64,000 bases of DNA from Candidatus Pelagisphaera phototrophica (GCF_014529625.1 NZ_CP076039.1:3038001-3102000); one strand, 5' to 3'; counted from the first letter of the stretch, positions 17,532 to 27,321 are shown. The notes: generated from the letters alone by a model not told the origin. Program-made: numbers and translations.

Positions 17532-19649
17532 ATGCCCTTACTAAAAACCTTAAAAACACTCGTTATATTCGGGATCAGTCTAATGACTCTCCTTCCCGAA
17601 CTTTACCCTCAGGAGGAAAACGGCGTTCTTCAACTTTCCCCGCTCGTAATCGACGCGGACCGACTGGTCCAGCCTCAAGCGTACGACGACTCCAATGCAG
17701 GAATCACCTTATCAAACACTCTTTTAGGTGGCGCTCAAATTGGCCTTTTGGACTTGTCTGAGGCCGTCGCCCAGTATCCTGCCTATGCCGCATTTAGGAA
17801 GACTCCAGCGAGAGCGGCCCACCCAACCACCCAAGGCGTGAGGCTTCGAAATCTTGGAATTAACTCCACGTCCCGATCTATAGTTACTCTTGATGGCGTG
17901 CCTCAGAACGATCCTTTCGGGGGCTGGATCTATTGGCAGAGATACCACGCCTCCTCGCTTTACGATATCCAAATAAAGCCCTCAAGTGGCAGTGAAGCCT
18001 GGGGAAACTACGGAACCGGCGGCCACATATCGCTGAAATCGATTTCCCCAAAAGAGTCACGTATTCATGCTAAGTTAACCGGCGGAAGCGACGGAACGAA
18101 AAGTGCTTCAATCTCATCCGACACTAAAATCTCGCAAAACGTTTCGTTCAACCTCTCGGCCCTTAACGCAGAAACTGACGGATTTTACACGCTTCGCTCA
18201 GATCAACGCGGATCGATTGACCAAAAAGCAAACTCAAAGGCCCATGCCTACCAAGGCCTTCTGCGAATCGAGGCAAATGAATCCTGGCTTTTTACACTTC
18301 GAGCTGCGCTGTTTGAGGAAGATCGAGTGAATGGGACGCCTCTATCATTCAATGGAACTGAAGCGACCGACTTTTCAATCACCGCTCTCCATCGTTTCGA
18401 CGATTCAGATTCAGGATTCAATATCGTTGCCTACACCCAGGAACGTGACTTTCACAATCAATTCACCTCAGTAGCCGATGATCGAAATTCCGAGCGGCCC
18501 GCCCTAGATCAATTTGCCATGCCGGCAGGAGCAGAAGGGGCAAGCTTCAACTACTTCACACGAATTGCTGAGCAACATGACTTTTCTATTGGGGCAGACA
18601 TCCGATTGCTGGACGGCGATGTCAATGAGCGCTTTCGAAACTTAGGAAACGGTTTCACTCGGCTCAGAAAGGCGGGCGGAGAACAAGAGATATTCGGCCT
18701 TTTTTCTACCTCACAAATCCTCCTTTCCAATGAATCGCGCCTCGCAGTAACCCTTCGGGCTGATAAAGTAAAGAATACCGATGGCCTGCGACAAGAGTGG
18801 AACACAGAGAGCAACGCTCAGATTCGCAACGATCGGATCGAACCAACCATTGAAAATTTCTTTTCCAACAACCTGACTTTATATCACGACTTTTCTCAGA
18901 ACCTGAGAGGCATGATGCGGCAATCAAGCGGATTTCGAGCTCCGACTTTGAATGAGCTCTATCGGCCCTTCCGAGTCAAGAACGACATAATTGAAGCAAA
19001 CCAGAATCTCAATACCGAAAAGCATCTCGGGTTCGAAGCCGGACTACGGTTTAACGCTGACGATTCCTGGTCGATCAGTGCAAACGTCTTCACCTATAGC
19101 CTGGACGATATGATTGCCAATGTGGTCCTTTCCAGCGAACCAGGGTTTAATCCGCTATGCGGATTTGTTCCCATTGGTGGTTCCTGCGGACAACGCCTCA
19201 ATCTTTCAGAGAGCACAGTAGAAGGTTTCGAAATAGTCTGGGAATCCCAATTGACCGAAACATTCAACACCCGTGCCCAATTTCTCTACGCGCCCAGTGA
19301 AATTGATTCCAATGATGCGATTCCAGAACTGAACGGAAATGAGTTCCCCCACTCATCCCCTTTCCGAGCAAATATTTCGCTAGACTGGCTTCCACGAGAC
19401 GAACTGAAAATTTGGTCCAGTATCCGCTATCAGGAAAACGAATACGAAGATACGGGGAACCGGAGAATCCTGAAAGATTCCTTTCAAATTGACGGTGGCA
19501 TCCAATACGCGCTTTCAGGCGAACACGCTTTGTCTCTCCATATTGAAAACCTCTTCGATGAGGAAATCGAAACTGGCATTTCGTCGGCCGGCCTCGTCTC
19601 AATCGGAGCCCCTCGAACGTTTTGGTTCTCCTGGGACTTCTCTCGCTAG
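17532..19649 (+). CDS. TonB-dependent outer-membrane receptor
   Basis: A 705-residue outer-membrane receptor for energised uptake of a large or scarce ligand, driven by TonB/ExbBD. A signal peptide occupies about residues 1-25 (LKTLVIFGISLMTLLPELYP). The plug domain follows at about 55-165 (VRLRNLGINSTSRSIVTLDGV, QIKPSSGSEAWGNYGTGGHI), then a long beta-barrel region including QSSGFRAPTLNELYRPFR, typical of the barrel. The C-terminus ends in FWFSWDFSR rather than the commoner terminal aromatic. Two cysteines flank an extracellular-type loop (CGFVPIGGSC). The ligand is unknown: no riboswitch or partner ABC transporter is visible nearby. Confidence 0.92.
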   Translation: MPLLKTLKTLVIFGISLMTLLPELYPQEENGVLQLSPLVIDADRLVQPQAYDDSNAGITLSNTLLGGAQIGLLDLSEAVAQYPAYAAFRKTPARAAHPTTQGVRLRNLGINSTSRSIVTLDGVPQNDPFGGWIYWQRYHASSLYDIQIKPSSGSEAWGNYGTGGHISLKSISPKESRIHAKLTGGSDGTKSASISSDTKISQNVSFNLSALNAETDGFYTLRSDQRGSIDQKANSKAHAYQGLLRIEANESWLFTLRAALFEEDRVNGTPLSFNGTEATDFSITALHRFDDSDSGFNIVAYTQERDFHNQFTSVADDRNSERPALDQFAMPAGAEGASFNYFTRIAEQHDFSIGADIRLLDGDVNERFRNLGNGFTRLRKAGGEQEIFGLFSTSQILLSNESRLAVTLRADKVKNTDGLRQEWNTESNAQIRNDRIEPTIENFFSNNLTLYHDFSQNLRGMMRQSSGFRAPTLNELYRPFRVKNDIIEANQNLNTEKHLGFEAGLRFNADDSWSISANVFTYSLDDMIANVVLSSEPGFNPLCGFVPIGGSCGQRLNLSESTVEGFEIVWESQLTETFNTRAQFLYAPSEIDSNDAIPELNGNEFPHSSPFRANISLDWLPRDELKIWSSIRYQENEYEDTGNRRILKDSFQIDGGIQYALSGEHALSLHIENLFDEEIETGISSAGLVSIGAPRTFWFSWDFSR

Positions 19650-19681
19650 AAATTCAGAAAGCCCCTCACCACCCTGGCGCT

Positions 19682-20692
19682 TTAAAAACTGCTAAGGAGG
19701 ATGTAGACTGCGTACCCACCCAGCAATGCAATGCCAGTCGACTTTGTCAGGTGAGTCTTGCAAATGAATGTGGATACTTGAAAAATCAGCATTAATCCAA
19801 TCATCGCAGGGAAAATCAGGGTAAAGAACTCCCCACTCGCAAGGAGACCACCCGGCGTGACAGATGCGGAAGCTCCTGCAACCAACAGAATATTCAGAAT
19901 GTCCGCGCCTACCACGTTCCCAATCGCGAGCTCGCCATGACCCTTTCGAACCGCGGTCACAACGGTGACCAATTCAGGAAGCGACGTTCCAAAAGCGACT
20001 AGCGTTGCTGCTATGATGGATTGAGGCACCTGGGCTCGTATCGCGGTTTCCTCTACCGCATGTATCAACAAATGGGAGGAGGATATTACCAATGTTAGTC
20101 CAATCAGTATTTTAATAAAGATTACAACTGTGGAACCTTTCTCATGCGACTCCACACCAAAATCCTCTCTGACGTTTTTCGCCCAGTGTACTGACGCCCA
20201 CAGGTATCCCGCGAGCAACCCGAGAAATACGAAGCCTATGATCTGAGGAAAGCGCCCGCCACCTTCGAATACCGAACTCAAATTGCTAAAGGGTAGACAA
20301 ACGACAATAACGAGGAATCCCAGCACCAAACAGAGCAGACCCTGTCGTCGCATTAAATACAGATTTATCGGCACTTTGCCGCACAGTGTGGCTACACCCA
20401 GGATCAAGCCCGTATCGCAAATGACTGACCCGATCGCGTTACCCAACGCCATATCTGGCTTTCCGTTGATCGCGGACATCACAGAAACCGTAACTTCCGG
20501 TAATGTGGTCCCCAGGCTCACAATCGTAGCCCCAATGATCACTTTGCTGATACCATGACGGATTGACAGAGTCACGGCTTCTTCAACTAGAACGTCAGCC
20601 CCTTTTCCTAGTACCGCTATGCAGACCGCGATCAATACCAGCAACAGGTAGATAGGCAAACCTTGCACGAATTCAGTCAGTAGTTCTTCCAT
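19682..20692 (-). CDS. Calcium/sodium antiporter (CaCA family)
   Basis: A 336-residue inner-membrane cation antiporter of the YrbG type. Two inverted alpha-repeats are plain: GATIVSLGTTLPEVTVSVMS with GNAIGSVICDTG in the first half, and AATLVAFGTSLPELVTVVTA with GNVVGADILNILL in the second. The conserved acidic residues of both repeats are present, so ion binding should be intact. About ten membrane spans. Family members exchange Na+ for Ca2+ (or K+); exact ions are inferred. It is convergent with the TonB receptor gene, 32 bases apart, and divergent from tcdA. Confidence 0.92.
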   Translation of the reverse strand: MEELLTEFVQGLPIYLLLVLIAVCIAVLGKGADVLVEEAVTLSIRHGISKVIIGATIVSLGTTLPEVTVSVMSAINGKPDMALGNAIGSVICDTGLILGVATLCGKVPINLYLMRRQGLLCLVLGFLVIVVCLPFSNLSSVFEGGGRFPQIIGFVFLGLLAGYLWASVHWAKNVREDFGVESHEKGSTVVIFIKILIGLTLVISSSHLLIHAVEETAIRAQVPQSIIAATLVAFGTSLPELVTVVTAVRKGHGELAIGNVVGADILNILLVAGASASVTPGGLLASGEFFTLIFPAMIGLMLIFQVSTFICKTHLTKSTGIALLGGYAVYILLSSF

Positions 20693-20814
20693 TGTTCAGA
20701 TGAGCGTTATAGTGGAATTGGGTCGATTTACTTACTTGGGTGGACAGCACAGTCAAGAACACACCGAAGATTCCCCTTGCAACCCAATCAACCAATCTTA
20801 AAGCGGCAGAAGCA

Positions 20815-21582
20815 ATGTCGGAAACGACCATAAACTACGATTATCGATTCGGTGGAGTCGAACGCCTTTACGGACCCGGAAGCCTCGAGAGAATTCGCGA
20901 GGCCAGTGTTCTCGTAGTTGGTATTGGGGGCGTGGGATCCTGGGTTGCTGAAGCCCTGGCTCGGTCCGGGATCGGGTCAATCACGCTCGTTGATCTCGAC
21001 GACATTTGTGAGAGTAACATAAACCGCCAAATTCACGCTCTGGATGGGCAAATCGGAAAGCCAAAGATTGAAGCGATGGCCGAACGCTGTCGGCTCATAA
21101 ATCCCGAGGCGACCATAAGCGTCCTCCACACATTTTTCACAGCGAAAACTGCTGAAGAAATATTCAGAAAACCTTATGACTATGTCATGGATGCCATCGA
21201 CAGTGTGAACCACAAATGCGCCATGATCGATTTTAGTCGAAGAAGAGGCATTCCCATTTTGACCTCAGGAGGAGCCGGTGGACGTATCGATCCGACCAAA
21301 ATCCAAGTCTCCGACATCACGAAGTCGTACAACGACAAACTCCTCCAGCGAGTAAGAAAGAAACTAAGACAAGATTACGGCTACCCTCGCGAGAGAAGGC
21401 GCCGGTTTAAAGTCGAGTGCGTGTTCTCGCCCGAGGAAGCTCACTATCCCGAATTCTGCGACACAAGCAGCCGGCGACTCGACTGTGCCTCCGGCTATGG
21501 AGCAGCCGCCCAGGTTACTGGAGCTTTCGGTTTTATTGCAGCAGCAAGAATCATTCAAAAAATAGCGAAGTCTGAAGATTAA
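20815..21582 (+). CDS. tcdA: tRNA threonylcarbamoyladenosine dehydratase
   Basis: An E1/ThiF-like enzyme that uses ATP to cyclise the t6A side chain at position 37 of ANN-decoding tRNAs (ct6A). The nucleotide-binding motif is VVGIGGVGSWVAEALARSG near residue 33, followed by LVDLDDICESNINRQ and YVMDAIDSVNHK. The conserved catalytic-cysteine region appears late (CASGYGAAAQVTGAFG). The chosen ATG at 20815 gives MSETTINYDYRFGGVERLYG, the standard N-terminus; an in-frame GTG at 20740 would add 25 unconserved residues. The next gene starts at the base right after its stop codon, so the two are surely co-transcribed. Confidence 0.9.
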   Translation: MSETTINYDYRFGGVERLYGPGSLERIREASVLVVGIGGVGSWVAEALARSGIGSITLVDLDDICESNINRQIHALDGQIGKPKIEAMAERCRLINPEATISVLHTFFTAKTAEEIFRKPYDYVMDAIDSVNHKCAMIDFSRRRGIPILTSGGAGGRIDPTKIQVSDITKSYNDKLLQRVRKKLRQDYGYPRERRRRFKVECVFSPEEAHYPEFCDTSSRRLDCASGYGAAAQVTGAFGFIAAARIIQKIAKSED

Positions 21583-22944
21583 ATGAGAGTTATCGACCTT
21601 AACCGGAATGGAGGCATCGGAGCCAACTCCCTCTTCGTGGAATTAGACTCCTTTAACTTTATCGTTGATGCCGGGCTCAATCCTAAATTTGCAGGAAACT
21701 TGGCTACTCCAGACTACACACTGATCGAGGACACCGATATCCATTTCATCGTCATTACCCATTGCCACCTCGACCATATTGGTTCGCTACCCGTCTTGAT
21801 GAGGAAGCATCCTGAAGCGAGAGTCTTCATGAGCCAGGCCAGTCAAATGCTCATTGAACGCATGCTACACAACTCCTGCAATGTCATGATACGGCAAAGA
21901 GCCGAAAAAAATATTCCCGAATATCCACTTTTCACTCATGAAGATATCGATCAAGCAGCGGAGAGATTCGAAACTATTCCATTTAGCAAACCGGTCCAGC
22001 TTTCAGAGGCTGACGATGAAATTGAACTGACACTCTACCCTGCTGGACATGTGGCGGGAGCTGGAGGACTGGAAATCTCGAGCTCGGGAAAGCGGTATTT
22101 CTTCTCTGGAGACGTGCTATTTGATAATCAACACACTCTGGACGGAGCCAGTTTTCCAATCGAAAACCGCTTTGAGACGGTCTTCCTCGAAACCACTCGA
22201 GGTGAAACCGAGCGCCCAAAAGAAAGGACAAGAGCGAGTGAGATCGATCGTCTACTGAAAACAATAACGAATGTCCTGCGTCGCGGAGGATCAGTACTCA
22301 TACCCGTTTTCGCCTTAGGCCGGATGCAGGAGATACTCACGCTGATTAACAACGCCCGCAAAGAAGGTCTCCTACCTACTTGTCCCATTTTTGGAGCAGG
22401 TCTCGGATTGGCAGTGGCGGACCATCTGGATCAGATTTCCAAACGAACCGGTCAGGTGAAATTCACCCGCAAGACGATTAAGGAACTGCGACTTCGTCGC
22501 CCGCCACGTAAAATGACACCGGGCAAGGAACCACCCGAACAGGGCATCTATATTCTGAGCAGTGGAATGATGGTCGAACATACCCCCAGCTATAATCTCG
22601 CCGCAAGTCTCCTCCCTCAAGGTCGCAACGCGATCTGCTTTGTCGGATATTGTGATCCTGAAACCCCGGGAGGCAAACTTCTGGACACCAAGCCAGGAGA
22701 GACTTTTCTCTTCGGAACCATCGACTATCAGACTCCAGTGAGAGCGCAAATCGAACGCTTTGAGATGAGCGGACATGCCGATCGAGAGGAACTTCTAAAA
22801 TTCGCTCTTAGAACACATCCCAAGAAAGTCGTTCTAACTCATGGGGACCCAGGGGCACGGGCCTGGTTCGCTATCGCCTTAGCCGAAAACGACCCTACCC
22901 TCATCGTCATTGATCCCAAGCCGCTTGTTCCCTTTGAATTGTAG
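21583..22944 (+). CDS. Beta-CASP metallo-beta-lactamase fold nuclease
   Basis: A 453-residue member of the CPSF73/Ysh1-like group of RNA-processing metallo-beta-lactamases. Visible motifs are the zinc motif ITHCHLDHIG near residue 64, PAGHVAGAGGLEI, FFSGD, then the beta-CASP domain with VLIPVFALGRMQE and SSGMMVEHTPSYN, and the closing motifs MSGHADREELL and VVLTHGDPGA. The set indicates an active exo- or endoribonuclease; the natural RNA target is unknown. Unlike RNase J it lacks the long C-terminal domain. It begins immediately after tcdA, so a link with tRNA or RNA maturation is a plausible inference. Confidence 0.9.
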   Translation: MRVIDLNRNGGIGANSLFVELDSFNFIVDAGLNPKFAGNLATPDYTLIEDTDIHFIVITHCHLDHIGSLPVLMRKHPEARVFMSQASQMLIERMLHNSCNVMIRQRAEKNIPEYPLFTHEDIDQAAERFETIPFSKPVQLSEADDEIELTLYPAGHVAGAGGLEISSSGKRYFFSGDVLFDNQHTLDGASFPIENRFETVFLETTRGETERPKERTRASEIDRLLKTITNVLRRGGSVLIPVFALGRMQEILTLINNARKEGLLPTCPIFGAGLGLAVADHLDQISKRTGQVKFTRKTIKELRLRRPPRKMTPGKEPPEQGIYILSSGMMVEHTPSYNLAASLLPQGRNAICFVGYCDPETPGGKLLDTKPGETFLFGTIDYQTPVRAQIERFEMSGHADREELLKFALRTHPKKVVLTHGDPGARAWFAIALAENDPTLIVIDPKPLVPFEL

Positions 22945-22998
22945 TTTGTCGATTCTGAGGACCAACCCAATCCGGCTAATCCCAAATATTCTTCATCA

Positions 22999-24018
22999 AT
23001 GAAGTACAGACAGCTTGGCACAAGCGACATACGCGTATCAGAAGTTAGCCTCGGATGCTGGACACTTGGAGGACTCAACTGGATCGAGGGCCATGCGACG
23101 GGATGGGCGAATGTCGATCCCTATGAAATTGAATCCGCAATAAAGATTGGCATCGATGGAGGCATCAACCACTTTGACAACGCAGACGTTTACGGAAATG
23201 GGGATGCCGAACGACTTCTCGCGAGTTGTCTCCAAAATATTGGGATTAAAAGCGACTCTTTTATAATTGCATCGAAAGTCGGTCACTACAAGGGAACCGC
23301 AGCCCACGCTTACGAGAAAATTCATATTCGTCGGCAATGCGAACAGTCGCTCATAAATCTGCGTCGTGAATACCTTGATATTTACTATTTGCATCATGCA
23401 GACTTTGGACCCAACGACAGATACTTGAATGACGCTGCGGAAACCATGCAAGCGCTTCAGACTGAAGGTAAAATTCGCCTCATCGGTCAGTCTGCCTACC
23501 GGTCTTCTCATTTCAAAAAGTCCGTGCCAATTATTAAGCCAACCGTCCTTCAAAGCTGGGCCCACGCTATGGATACGAGATTCGTTGAACGAAGCAGTAT
23601 CGTCGGTCAACTGCTCGAGAAAAATGACCTTTCGTTCATAGCATTCAGTCCACTCAATCAGGGACTTCTTCTAGACAAATTTGAACCCGAAAGCCCTCCA
23701 GTCTTCGAATTGGGCGACCATCGTAGAAACAGTCCTAAATTTTCCAAAGAAGCGCTTGCGGGACTAGCTCCCCAGTTGAATGCGCTTAAGTGCCGATTCG
23801 GCAATTCCACTTTGGACCTTGCCAGCGTTGCCTTACGGTTCGTCCTTAATTACAATCGGATTGCTTGTGTCATACCAGGCTTTCGAAACAAGCGGCAGGT
23901 TTCATGCAACTTAACCACGTGTGATCGAGAATTGAACAAGGAAGACATGGCGTTTATCCGCGATGTTTTCAGCAAAACAAATACAAAGGCTGCTACAGCC
24001 AACAAGACCAACGGTTAA
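22999..24018 (+). CDS. Aldo/keto reductase
   Basis: A 339-residue NAD(P)H-dependent oxidoreductase of the AKR superfamily with a TIM barrel. The N-terminus MKYRQLGTSDIRVSEVSLG is typical. The catalytic tetrad residues appear in HFDNADVYGNGDAE (Asp, Tyr), FIIASKVGHY (Lys) and YYLHHADF (His). The cofactor-binding C-terminal region is ACVIPGFRNKRQVSCNL. The substrate is not predictable. Its end overlaps the end of the convergent cytochrome gene by four bases. Codon use looks like that of its neighbours. Confidence 0.9.
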   Translation: MKYRQLGTSDIRVSEVSLGCWTLGGLNWIEGHATGWANVDPYEIESAIKIGIDGGINHFDNADVYGNGDAERLLASCLQNIGIKSDSFIIASKVGHYKGTAAHAYEKIHIRRQCEQSLINLRREYLDIYYLHHADFGPNDRYLNDAAETMQALQTEGKIRLIGQSAYRSSHFKKSVPIIKPTVLQSWAHAMDTRFVERSSIVGQLLEKNDLSFIAFSPLNQGLLLDKFEPESPPVFELGDHRRNSPKFSKEALAGLAPQLNALKCRFGNSTLDLASVALRFVLNYNRIACVIPGFRNKRQVSCNLTTCDRELNKEDMAFIRDVFSKTNTKAATANKTNG

Positions 24019-26183
24019 AGTCCGTCCAAAACCTGCTTGTATTGAGCTTGAGAAGGATTCAGTTCCACCGCTTTCGATAAAGCCTCTTTAGCTCTTTCCG
24101 TTTGCCCTACTCGCATGTGGGCGACTCCTAAGTTATACCACCATCGATCTTGAACAGGATCTAGCTGCACTGCCCTTTCCATGGATTGGATGGACCGGCT
24201 AGTGTCGCCTTTTTCTGCATACAAGAGACCCTCACCAAACCAAATAAGCCCAAGGGATGTGTCAATTCGCTTGGCCTGGTCGATTTTTAGCAAGGCACCG
24301 TCAATATCGCCTACACGGGCGAACATAATCGCCACATCGTAGAGAAGATGGGCATTGTTTTTGTCAAAATCGGCTGCCTGCTGGGCAAGCTGTTTGGCCA
24401 AAGCAGCGTCACCCTGTAGCACCGCTAATTCCGCTCGTCTGAGAGCGCCCGCAGGCCGGTCGGCATTGGCCTCCGCGTATTGCTGCCATTCTTGAAAGGC
24501 GCTTTGCGTTGGATTAAACTGGGTTGACAGCGTATCTGCGGCTTGGTTACGAACCAATCGAGAAGAATCGTACAAAGCCCGTTGCACATCAGCTAGCCGA
24601 TCATTCCGGTTTGCCATAATGCGAAGTGCTGACTCTCTTTCAATAGGCGACTTCGACTTCGCAGAAGTAAGCGCTGCCTGCAAACTCTCAGGAGTTCCTG
24701 GAGCCATCGCCCCTAGAATCCTCAAGTACGCAGAACGCCAATACACGTTCTCTTCATTCAGAAGCAAGCGATGCACATCAGTCCATGAATCCTCCTCCCC
24801 CTCGTAATACGAATTCAAAACTCCGGCTCGATCGCGCAACGCCAACCTGCGTTCAGAATTCGGATACCAGCTTTCCACTTTGTCCCGCGCCCACTCAACA
24901 GTCTTATCGCCATGGCAAGCAGAGCAAGCATTCGGCGCATCGTAGTCGATGGTCAGTTGCGGGTCAGGAATCGTAAACCCATGGTCACGCCTCGCGTCTC
25001 TTTGCATATAAAGGCGCTTCGGCATGTGGCAAGAAACACATTGGTTCCCAACGCTGTCTAGTGGATGGTGGCTGTGCGTAACCGGGTCAATAATCGTCGC
25101 CTCATTTAGACCCGTAGAATGGCAACGCATGCAAAGTGAATTATCTTCCACAGATAAAATAGTCTCGTGGGAATGAGGATTGTGACAATCAAGACAACTC
25201 ACACCTTTATGGCCCATTTTGCTCAATTTAAGCGATGCGTAGACATAGTTTTCCTCGTTGGCCTTCCCGTCGACAAAGTAAGCGTTTGGCAGATCAGGAA
25301 GAACGAGCCGGAAATGATCATCAAAACGTTCACCCGCATGAAAGTCGTTAGCCGTCAGCTCTTCCCGTCGCGCGTGGCAACTCGCGCAATTATCCATAGC
25401 CAATTCAATGTTGGGAGGAGTTTCCCTTTTCTTGTATTCTCCAGATCTTGCTGAAGCCACATGCGACTCCATATCCGCATGACATTGGATACAGGAAATT
25501 CCCTCGATTTTCCACTCGCTCGAATATTCGTCTGTGCGGATATCATAGTTCTTCTTGTAGTCCGTCATATGGCACCAGGCGCAATTGGAATTCCAATTCA
25601 TGCCCTGTTGACTCCAATGACCCCAATCACCTTCATCTCGATGCTCGTCTCCAAAGACGTTAAACCACTGTTTCTTGTGCGGGTCCCAAGTCAGCCCCTG
25701 AATCTGAAATCGACCACCTGGAAAGGGAATGAGAAACTGGCGAATCGGAGTCTCTCCGATCACAGAATCCACCTCGCTCGGCAACTGCGTTTCCAGTTCA
25801 CTCATTTCGAAACCATTCTCTTTAGCAGCGAGTTGGTACCTCCGCTCTGCCTGATCAAACACTTCTCCTTGCGAAAACGCCTCGCTGTCCTTTTCCGAAT
25901 CCAGACGGCGATGGGCTAACTGATGATGACTCCCGAGCCAATCATCATACTGGTCAGCGTGGCATTCACGACAGGTTTCCGCAAGGTACCAATCGTCATT
26001 ACTGACAACTGATACCGAATCTCTGCCAGAGGATTCCTCGGCACTCCGCTTATCGGCTTCTTTCGAACCGGAGCTTTCGGGTCCGCAGCCAACGAACAGA
26101 ACGAGAGCCGCGTTCGTGAGACAAACGGAGACAAACGCAACATAGCCATGCTTTCGGACTGTTCTGAGTAGGTTTTGCAGCAT
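24015..26183 (-). CDS. Octaheme c-type cytochrome with C-terminal TPR repeats, probable lipoprotein
   Basis: A large exported protein with eight CxxCH heme motifs in the first half: CRECH, CAWCH, CIQCH, CASCH, CLDCH, CMRCH, CVSCH and CSACH. The second half has repeat helices (about residues 440-540, HEAT-like, ALRIMANRNDRLADVQRALY) and then TPR units (VAIMFARVGDIDGALLKIDQ, WYNLGVAHMRVGQTERAKEAL). The N-terminus has a hydrophobic segment ending LVLFVGC, a likely lipoprotein processing site. Such cytochrome-TPR proteins are widespread in Planctomycetes and Verrucomicrobia, and are presumed periplasmic electron carriers or reductases. The ATG at 26183 is preferred to a GTG at 26216. No partner reductase genes are adjacent. 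Confidence 0.88.
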   Translation of the reverse strand: MLQNLLRTVRKHGYVAFVSVCLTNAALVLFVGCGPESSGSKEADKRSAEESSGRDSVSVVSNDDWYLAETCRECHADQYDDWLGSHHQLAHRRLDSEKDSEAFSQGEVFDQAERRYQLAAKENGFEMSELETQLPSEVDSVIGETPIRQFLIPFPGGRFQIQGLTWDPHKKQWFNVFGDEHRDEGDWGHWSQQGMNWNSNCAWCHMTDYKKNYDIRTDEYSSEWKIEGISCIQCHADMESHVASARSGEYKKRETPPNIELAMDNCASCHARREELTANDFHAGERFDDHFRLVLPDLPNAYFVDGKANEENYVYASLKLSKMGHKGVSCLDCHNPHSHETILSVEDNSLCMRCHSTGLNEATIIDPVTHSHHPLDSVGNQCVSCHMPKRLYMQRDARRDHGFTIPDPQLTIDYDAPNACSACHGDKTVEWARDKVESWYPNSERRLALRDRAGVLNSYYEGEEDSWTDVHRLLLNEENVYWRSAYLRILGAMAPGTPESLQAALTSAKSKSPIERESALRIMANRNDRLADVQRALYDSSRLVRNQAADTLSTQFNPTQSAFQEWQQYAEANADRPAGALRRAELAVLQGDAALAKQLAQQAADFDKNNAHLLYDVAIMFARVGDIDGALLKIDQAKRIDTSLGLIWFGEGLLYAEKGDTSRSIQSMERAVQLDPVQDRWWYNLGVAHMRVGQTERAKEALSKAVELNPSQAQYKQVLDGL

Positions 26184-26216
26184 GATTTCAGGCTTTGGGA
26201 ACAAGCACCGAATCAC

Positions 26217-26544
26217 AGCGAAGCAAAAAGCGTTAGGAAAGCAAATTCGCCAATAAATCCATTGAAGCCTCGCTACCGCTCGCCTGAAACAGTCCTACAC
26301 TACGCTCTATTAGGATGCAGCGGAGAAACCGAGAACGAAATAGAGATTCCTCCCATTTTACAATGCCTACCAAATGTCGCCTTCGAAAGTCGCCCAACTG
26401 GCTTTCCCCACCAAATGCCTCCGACGTGAGGAATACTCGGTGAAGTTTGAGGTCAATAATTCTGTTGATTATTCGTACCATTTCACTGTATTTTCAGGTT
26501 AGGCTTTGAGAAAAATCGATTAAGACTAAACCTCAATAAGTACC
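26217..26544. other. Divergent intergenic region, no gene seen
   Basis: This 328-base stretch separates the start regions of the cytochrome gene (minus) and the TonB-C protein gene (plus), so it should contain both promoters. I could not pick out confident promoter hexamers. Short open frames here show no signal peptide or known motif and are treated as chance. Confidence 0.4.
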
Positions 26545-27306
26545 ATGAAAAAAGCCACCATATCTATCCTTTTGATGATCGGCCTTCTTTTCCACGTGTT
26601 CGGGGATGACGATGACATCATGCCGTACGAACACAGTATAAGCAGCGAAGATGTTGATTTGCTCTTTAAGGTTATGCTACAGCCAAAATTCCCAGAATCG
26701 CTTCGATCCCAGGGATTCTCCAGTGGACGCGTTCATTTACTGCTCGAGTTACACTTCGATGGCGAACTAAGGGACTGGATTGTTACCTACGCCTCCCACC
26801 GCGACTTCGCGAAGTCAATTGAGAGAGTGATTGAGGAATGGGAATTCGGCCCTCCCAAGCGAAAAGGCAAGCCCGTCTCGCTCATAGTACCTGTCGAAGT
26901 AAGCTTTCGGGCATCTGGGGATGTAGTCAGTTTCAATGCAACCAATGGTCTTAATCACATGATGAGCAGCCAGTATGGTTATAGCTCCTTTGATACCATC
27001 AAAGTCGCAGACGTAGACAATCTCGATAAATTCCCCGAGCCAGTCTATGTCGTCAGACCCAAAGTACCCAACTCTCTCATACGAAAGAGCGATGGAAGCT
27101 ACGGCGTCTTCAGATTCTTTATCGATACGGAGGGCCGCGTTCGGCTTCCCCATGTGGACCATGTCCGGGGAGGAAAAGTGGATGTGCGACTCCTCGAAGC
27201 CGCACAGGACGCCTTGGAAGAATGGGAATTTATTCCTCCTACGGTTAGGGGTAAAAAAGTTATTGTTGAGCTGAAGCAGCCTTTCCTATTTCAGCGTACT
27301 CGGTAA
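26545..27306 (+). CDS. Periplasmic protein with two TonB C-terminal-like domains
   Basis: A 253-residue protein with a signal peptide (MKKATISILLMIGLLFHVFG) followed directly by an acidic stretch. Two repeats resemble the TonB C-terminal energy-transduction fold: one at about residues 45-115 (PKFPESLRSQGFSSGRVHLL ... EEWEFGPPKRKGKPV) and one at about 170-250 (RPKVPNSLIRKSDGSYGVFR ... EEWEFIPPTVRGKKV). Each has the EEWEFxPPxxxGKxV ending seen in this fold. No proline-rich spanner is present, so it is unlikely to act as a classical TonB. It could bind receptors or envelope partners. Function is unknown. Confidence 0.65.
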   Translation: MKKATISILLMIGLLFHVFGDDDDIMPYEHSISSEDVDLLFKVMLQPKFPESLRSQGFSSGRVHLLLELHFDGELRDWIVTYASHRDFAKSIERVIEEWEFGPPKRKGKPVSLIVPVEVSFRASGDVVSFNATNGLNHMMSSQYGYSSFDTIKVADVDNLDKFPEPVYVVRPKVPNSLIRKSDGSYGVFRFFIDTEGRVRLPHVDHVRGGKVDVRLLEAAQDALEEWEFIPPTVRGKKVIVELKQPFLFQRTR

Positions 27307-27321
27307 CGGTTTACATGCTGG

